Of a stretch of DNA of 64,000 bases, positions 60,173 through 64,000 are shown one piece after another. A program made the position numbers and the translations under genes. Below the pieces are notes generated by a model. It was given only the letters and a program-made list of their open reading frames with translations. It ran no database searches and had not been told where the DNA came from. Each line of letters begins with the position of its first letter. Within the stretch, counting starts at the first letter, position 1. Source of the DNA: Mastacembelus armatus (lineage: Eukaryota > Chordata > Actinopteri > Synbranchiformes > Mastacembelidae); contig NC_046646.1 in the NCBI RefSeq assembly GCF_900324485.2, positions 10,351,262-10,415,261 on the forward strand. Direction: 5' to 3'.

Positions 60173-63100
60173 GGGGGGCAGTTATAGTGAGTCAGAAAGC
60201 AGACTGTCCGACCCAGCATGTCACATCTGATGCTTCTCCACCTCCCTCTGTTCCCGCTCCATCTAACCAGCTTGCATGCCTCTGTCAGTGCCGACAGAGG
60301 AGCTCGTGCTCAGCACAGAGTGAACTTAATGACCCCAGCTCTACCGGCAAAAACATTGCACTCTGTCACCCTCCCCATCCTCAGTGCGAACTCTGTAACC
60401 TCCTCTCCTTGCTTTCTTTTTCAATAAAAATGTATCATTTACGCACAGCCTACTCCCTCCACTCTTAGGGTCAGGCTTCACAGGGCTTCTGTTTTTCTGT
60501 GGCTTGAAGGTAAAGTTTCTGTGTTCCAGTTTCTTCAAATGGGGACAGTCAACCAAAATAATAGTCAAAATGGTAATTGTGCTGGTTCTCTTTTGTATTT
60601 TATATCATCTTTTAAAGTATAATTCTTGTCTTGGTTATGCAGTTGCCTGAAAGTATTTATTGATTGTGACGTGTTTACTATTTGTTTGGCTATAGGTTTT
60701 TTAATGATTAATAACTAGTAATTCATATTATTCAATTAAATAATTTAGTAATACATCTAAATATAATAACATAGAATTATATCATAATAAAATGGCTGAA
60801 TATAGTCATATTCTCGTTATTAATCAGCACTGAGTGCGTCTGCCAAAAGCGTCACACCAACATTTCACTGACTCTTGTTTTGAATGTGTCTTTACGTCCA
60901 TGCCTTGTATATCCCTGTTGAATCTTGTGGTTGGAGACATCTGGTTTTACTAACTGCAGGGAGCTGCTTTTAGGTTCACATGGGTATTGACGGGAATTTC
61001 CCTCTACATCTTATGTTACTCTTTTGTGTTTCATTCATCCAAAGCAGCAATGAGTTGCATATTAGGGAGATTTTGTCTGGAGAGACCAGGCTGTACACTA
61101 CGCCTGTGTCCTGTGTGGTCGTGTTTCTGTTTCTCAACCATCTTTGCTTTTCCTCCTGAGAGAATTGCTGCAGGAGGTACCTCTGCATCCTTTGAGTTTA
61201 TAACATAGCATTAGAGAAAACGGATGAAAAATGAAGCAATCAAAAGTAATAGAGTGAATACTGAAGTTGACAGACCTGGACCCCGAGTTTCATATGAGAC
61301 ACAGACAAGATTGGAATTTTATGTGAGACTCTAACACTCTTAATGATCTTGAGCTCATTTTTTCTCGTTTTTTTGTTGTTTTTTTTTTTTAGTTTGGTGG
61401 AGCAGGACTGCTGTGGATGGAAATGTGAGATAGGGCTGTGCAGATAAAAGTTGCTGGAAATCACAGGAAACATATGAATATATCATGGTGTGAGGAGGGA
61501 ATAGGACGAGCAACCTAGTAAGCGCCTTTCCAAAACATAGCTACAGTACAAGCTATAAAAGGATGATAAAAGATAAACAACATTAACATAAAACTTAAAA
61601 TACTTACATGGAACCTGCTGCAGTAGCATGCATAGAAAGTCACATCCTATACTGTGAAACATGGGCAGGCTGGGACTGATAGAAAAAATTTACTTGGGTG
61701 GTGGTGTTTGTGTTTGGCAGGAAAAAAAAACCTCTTCAGTTATTTTGTTGTGCATCTATTAATCAGTTTGATGCCATTTCTTATTTCGTTTGTCATTCCA
61801 TTCAGTACTCCGGCTGTTTTGACATCTGTACCAAATATTTATTTAGTGTGGAGTAAATGACACTGCTATCCATTGCTCACTCTTTCGTGCAAAAGTCAGC
61901 TGTGTGTTCTGCTGGAGAGCACGAGGAAGGAGTGGAAAAAGCTTGGTAGACATAATATTGTTAGCAGAGGATATGTACGTACGCATACTTCCTGTTCATC
62001 TGCTGGCTTTGACATCACACACAACTACCAGCCCCTTCACCAACCTGTGTGAGAAATGGCTAGCATTTCCCCTGGAAACCAAAACACCTACTAATTTATT
62101 TCCCATTGAAAAGCATGCAGGGATAACTCAGATTTCATTCATTTTGCATCAGAATATCTGCATTCATTTTCATAAACTTACCTACTAGATAACATACATA
62201 TGATTAACTCTTTTCCAATCCAGAACTCCATCAGACACAACCTGTCTCTGCACAGCCGCTTTGTGCGCATACAGAATGAGGGAACGGGAAAAAGCTCCTG
62301 GTGGATGCTGAACCCAGAAGGAGGAAAGAATGGAAAGTCTCCTCGACGCAGAGCTGCCTCCATGGACAACAACAGTAAGGTTGCCAAGAGTAGAGGAAAG
62401 GCCACAAAAAAGAAGGTATGGTTCCATTCATGTGCACTATACTTAAATAGTACAATGTTATATCATGTTTTTGCCCCTGTATTTTGCGCATATGTTTTTC
62501 ACAATTTTTCCAAACCAATATTCATTCAGTGTGTCTTAATGATGAGCATATTTTGCAGCAGCATGTGAGGTTTTTATTTTTTTTTCTCCATCCAGATGGC
62601 AGTACAAGAAGGGGTTGAAGGAGGAGCAAACAGCCCTGGATCCCAGTACTCTAACTGGCTGGGAAGTCCAAACTCCCACAGTAATGATGACTTTGAAGCC
62701 TGGAGTGCCTTTAGGGGGCGTACGAGCTCTGATGCCAGCACTCTGAGTGGTCATCATTCACCTTTTCCTTCTGAGCAGGATGACCTGGGGGATTCTGACA
62801 ACCACATGTTGTATCCTGGAGCAGGAGCAACCAAGATAACCTCCACCCTGCCCAGTCTGTCAGAGGTCCCTGCATCAATGCGCCAACATGGCTCAGAGAA
62901 CGTCATGGAGAGTCTGCTGGATAATCTTAACTTGCTGTCTCCTAAAACTCCCCAGGTGGTTTCTGACTCCTCAAGTTCTGCCCTCCTTCAGAATAGCCCC
63001 TATAGCTCCTCTGGCTTGAACCTGCATCCACAGCAGGACTATCGTAAGTGCATGTACAGCCAGATGAGGATGAACTCTCTCTCCCCTGCTCCCATGCCGA

Positions 63101-63774
63101 CACTGGCAGACACCAAGGTAGGCTTTGGGGCTTATGAGAACCAGTATATCAGTCCTGCTGGTCTCCTCAAAGAGTTGCTGACCTCAGAAGCAGATGCTAG
63201 CAGGGAAATGATGCCCTCTAGGGACACAATGGTGTCTCATGTTGGGAGGGGTAGTTGCCTAATGCCCACCTACAGCAGCCAGAGCCATGTGGGAGGTCAT
63301 AATGGAATAAAAATGATGACTCCTATTCTGAGTCACTCGGTTTCTTGTGTTAATCCACAAGCTATACATAGCAAGGATCCTTCAACCTCACGAGACTTGA
63401 ACAGCTGTAACTTGATCCCTCTGACTGGTATGACTAGTCATTCAGGGGCCTCATCTCAAATGACCAGCCTGAGGACATGCATGCAGCTGCCCCAGAGACA
63501 CCCAGCACACACTAATGATGTCTCAGCAAGCTACAGTAGCAGCAATGGCTACAGGGAACTTAACTCGGTTCACCCACACAGTCATCATCAGGAGCGGCTG
63601 CCCAGTGACCTTGACAACATGTCCATTGAGAGGTTTGAATGCGACATGGAGTCTGTCCTCCATGACACCCTCATGGATGATGGGGCATTGGACTTTAACT
63701 TTGACCCCACAGCTGGGCCTCATGGGTTTTCCCAGAGGGTGAAGACCACCACACACAGCTGGGTGTCAGGCTAG
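51918..63774 (+). CDS. foxo1: Forkhead box O1 transcription factor
   Basis: This insulin/AKT-controlled transcription factor acts in metabolism, stress response and cell fate; phosphorylation moves it from nucleus to cytoplasm. Exons 51918-52508, 62224-62415 and 62596-63774 give 653 aa (human 655). The three AKT sites are present: PRSCTWP (Thr28), RRRAAS (Ser243) and FRGRTSS (Ser306). The forkhead domain runs from about [11 protein letters not shown] (145) to [10 protein letters not shown] (232) with [10 protein letters not shown] as recognition helix; basic NLS residues follow. Further on are the export-signal region [11 protein letters not shown] (365-375), the LKELL nuclear-receptor-type motif (452-456) and the acidic activation segment [20 protein letters not shown] His/Gln-rich run occupies 98-111. 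The intron inside the forkhead is the family position. The second, 180-bp intron after KATKKK is absent from human FOXO1 as I recall it. Teleosts have foxo1a and foxo1b; which one this is was not resolved. Confidence 0.95.
52509..62223 (+). other. foxo1: foxo1 intron 1 (9.7 kb)
   Basis: This long intron is at the conserved family position, inside the forkhead domain after AGWK. It contains a (TG)n microsatellite, short poly-A and poly-T runs, (CA)n near 55170, and at 58490-58517 an alternating purine-pyrimidine stretch (GCATGCATGCGATGCATGC) that runs into the octamer ATGCAAAT. Several open frames of 60-140 codons occur, but none has recognisable homology or splice context. Enhancers are likely in so long an intron, but none can be assigned from sequence alone. 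Confidence 0.6.
60135..60172. repeat. (TG)n microsatellite in foxo1 intron 1
   Basis: A TG run with one TA interruption, followed directly by a run of seven G. Confidence 0.95.
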
Positions 63775-64000
63775 GACTCACAGACAGGTGAGAATGACAG
63801 TGAGTCCTGCAGTAAGTGTATATATAAAAACTATAACCAATAAAATGTCATTGGAATGTTTGTTTGATTATTTCTAATGTGCCTGCATATGATTTAAAAA
63901 ATGTGTATCCTGAGTTGCAGTTCGTCTAACAGTCCATGTAATTAGTTTAAAAAAATGAAGAGAGATACACTGAATGAGAGATGAGTCTGCATTTATGAAT
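63775..64000 (+). other. foxo1: foxo1 3' UTR, with a splice donor just after the stop
   Basis: Thirteen bases after the TAG there is a consensus donor (GACAG then GTGAGAAT, exon end 63787). Human FOXO1 also has an intron right after its stop codon, so this donor is probably used. An AATAAA at 63839-63844 could instead end a short transcript form. The rest of the UTR lies beyond the window. Confidence 0.5.

Overview
The window is nuclear DNA of a ray-finned fish, most likely a percomorph-type teleost. It has AT-rich intergenic DNA, compact GT-AG introns of about 80 bp to 2 kb, vertebrate gene families throughout, and teleost-type repeats (Tc1-like, hAT-type non-autonomous elements, a tRNA-like SINE, and a 1.1-kb repeat beginning GGCCCGAGC). 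No prokaryotic or viral gene block was seen, and no LTR retroelement, endogenous retrovirus or Polinton. Gene models were built by hand from reading frame, GT-AG splice sites, exon phase and remembered vertebrate homologues. Every full-length coding model below keeps an open frame across its junctions.

Left third (1-19.6 kb): the last two coding exons of a mitochondrial ornithine carrier (slc25a15, +) meet tail to tail with two tandem L6-tetraspan genes (tm4sf5-like, both -). Next come mpdu1 (+; lipid-linked mannose use in the ER), about 4.9 kb without a recognised gene, and the mitochondrial carrier slc25a35 (-).

Middle (19.6-40.3 kb): a 4.7-kb gap leads to grk1 (+; rhodopsin kinase, 7 coding exons). 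A 4.3-kb repeat-rich interval follows. Then comes a claudin-15-like gene (+) with two candidate first coding exons of identical length and phase about 2.6 kb apart, with a broken Tc1 element between them. It converges on sat2 (-; GNAT acetyltransferase).

Right third (40.3-64 kb): a 1.1-kb teleost repeat with a very G-rich block precedes taf6 (-), which carries a hAT-type insertion with a perfect 8-bp target duplication in one intron. taf6 and mrps31 (+) start head to head from a shared housekeeping-type promoter. foxo1 (+) fills the last 12 kb. Its first intron is 9.7 kb, and a second 180-bp coding intron is absent from the human gene as I recall it.

The genes are unrelated in function. The gene content combines neighbours from three human regions: 13q (SLC25A15, MRPS31, FOXO1, GRK1), 17p13 (TM4SF5, MPDU1, SLC25A35, SAT2) and 7q22 (TAF6, CLDN15). 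I found no convincing wholly new system. The best leads are the duplicated claudin first exon, the geranylgeranyl-type tail on Grk1, the lost PQ dipeptide in Mpdu1 and the extra foxo1 intron.
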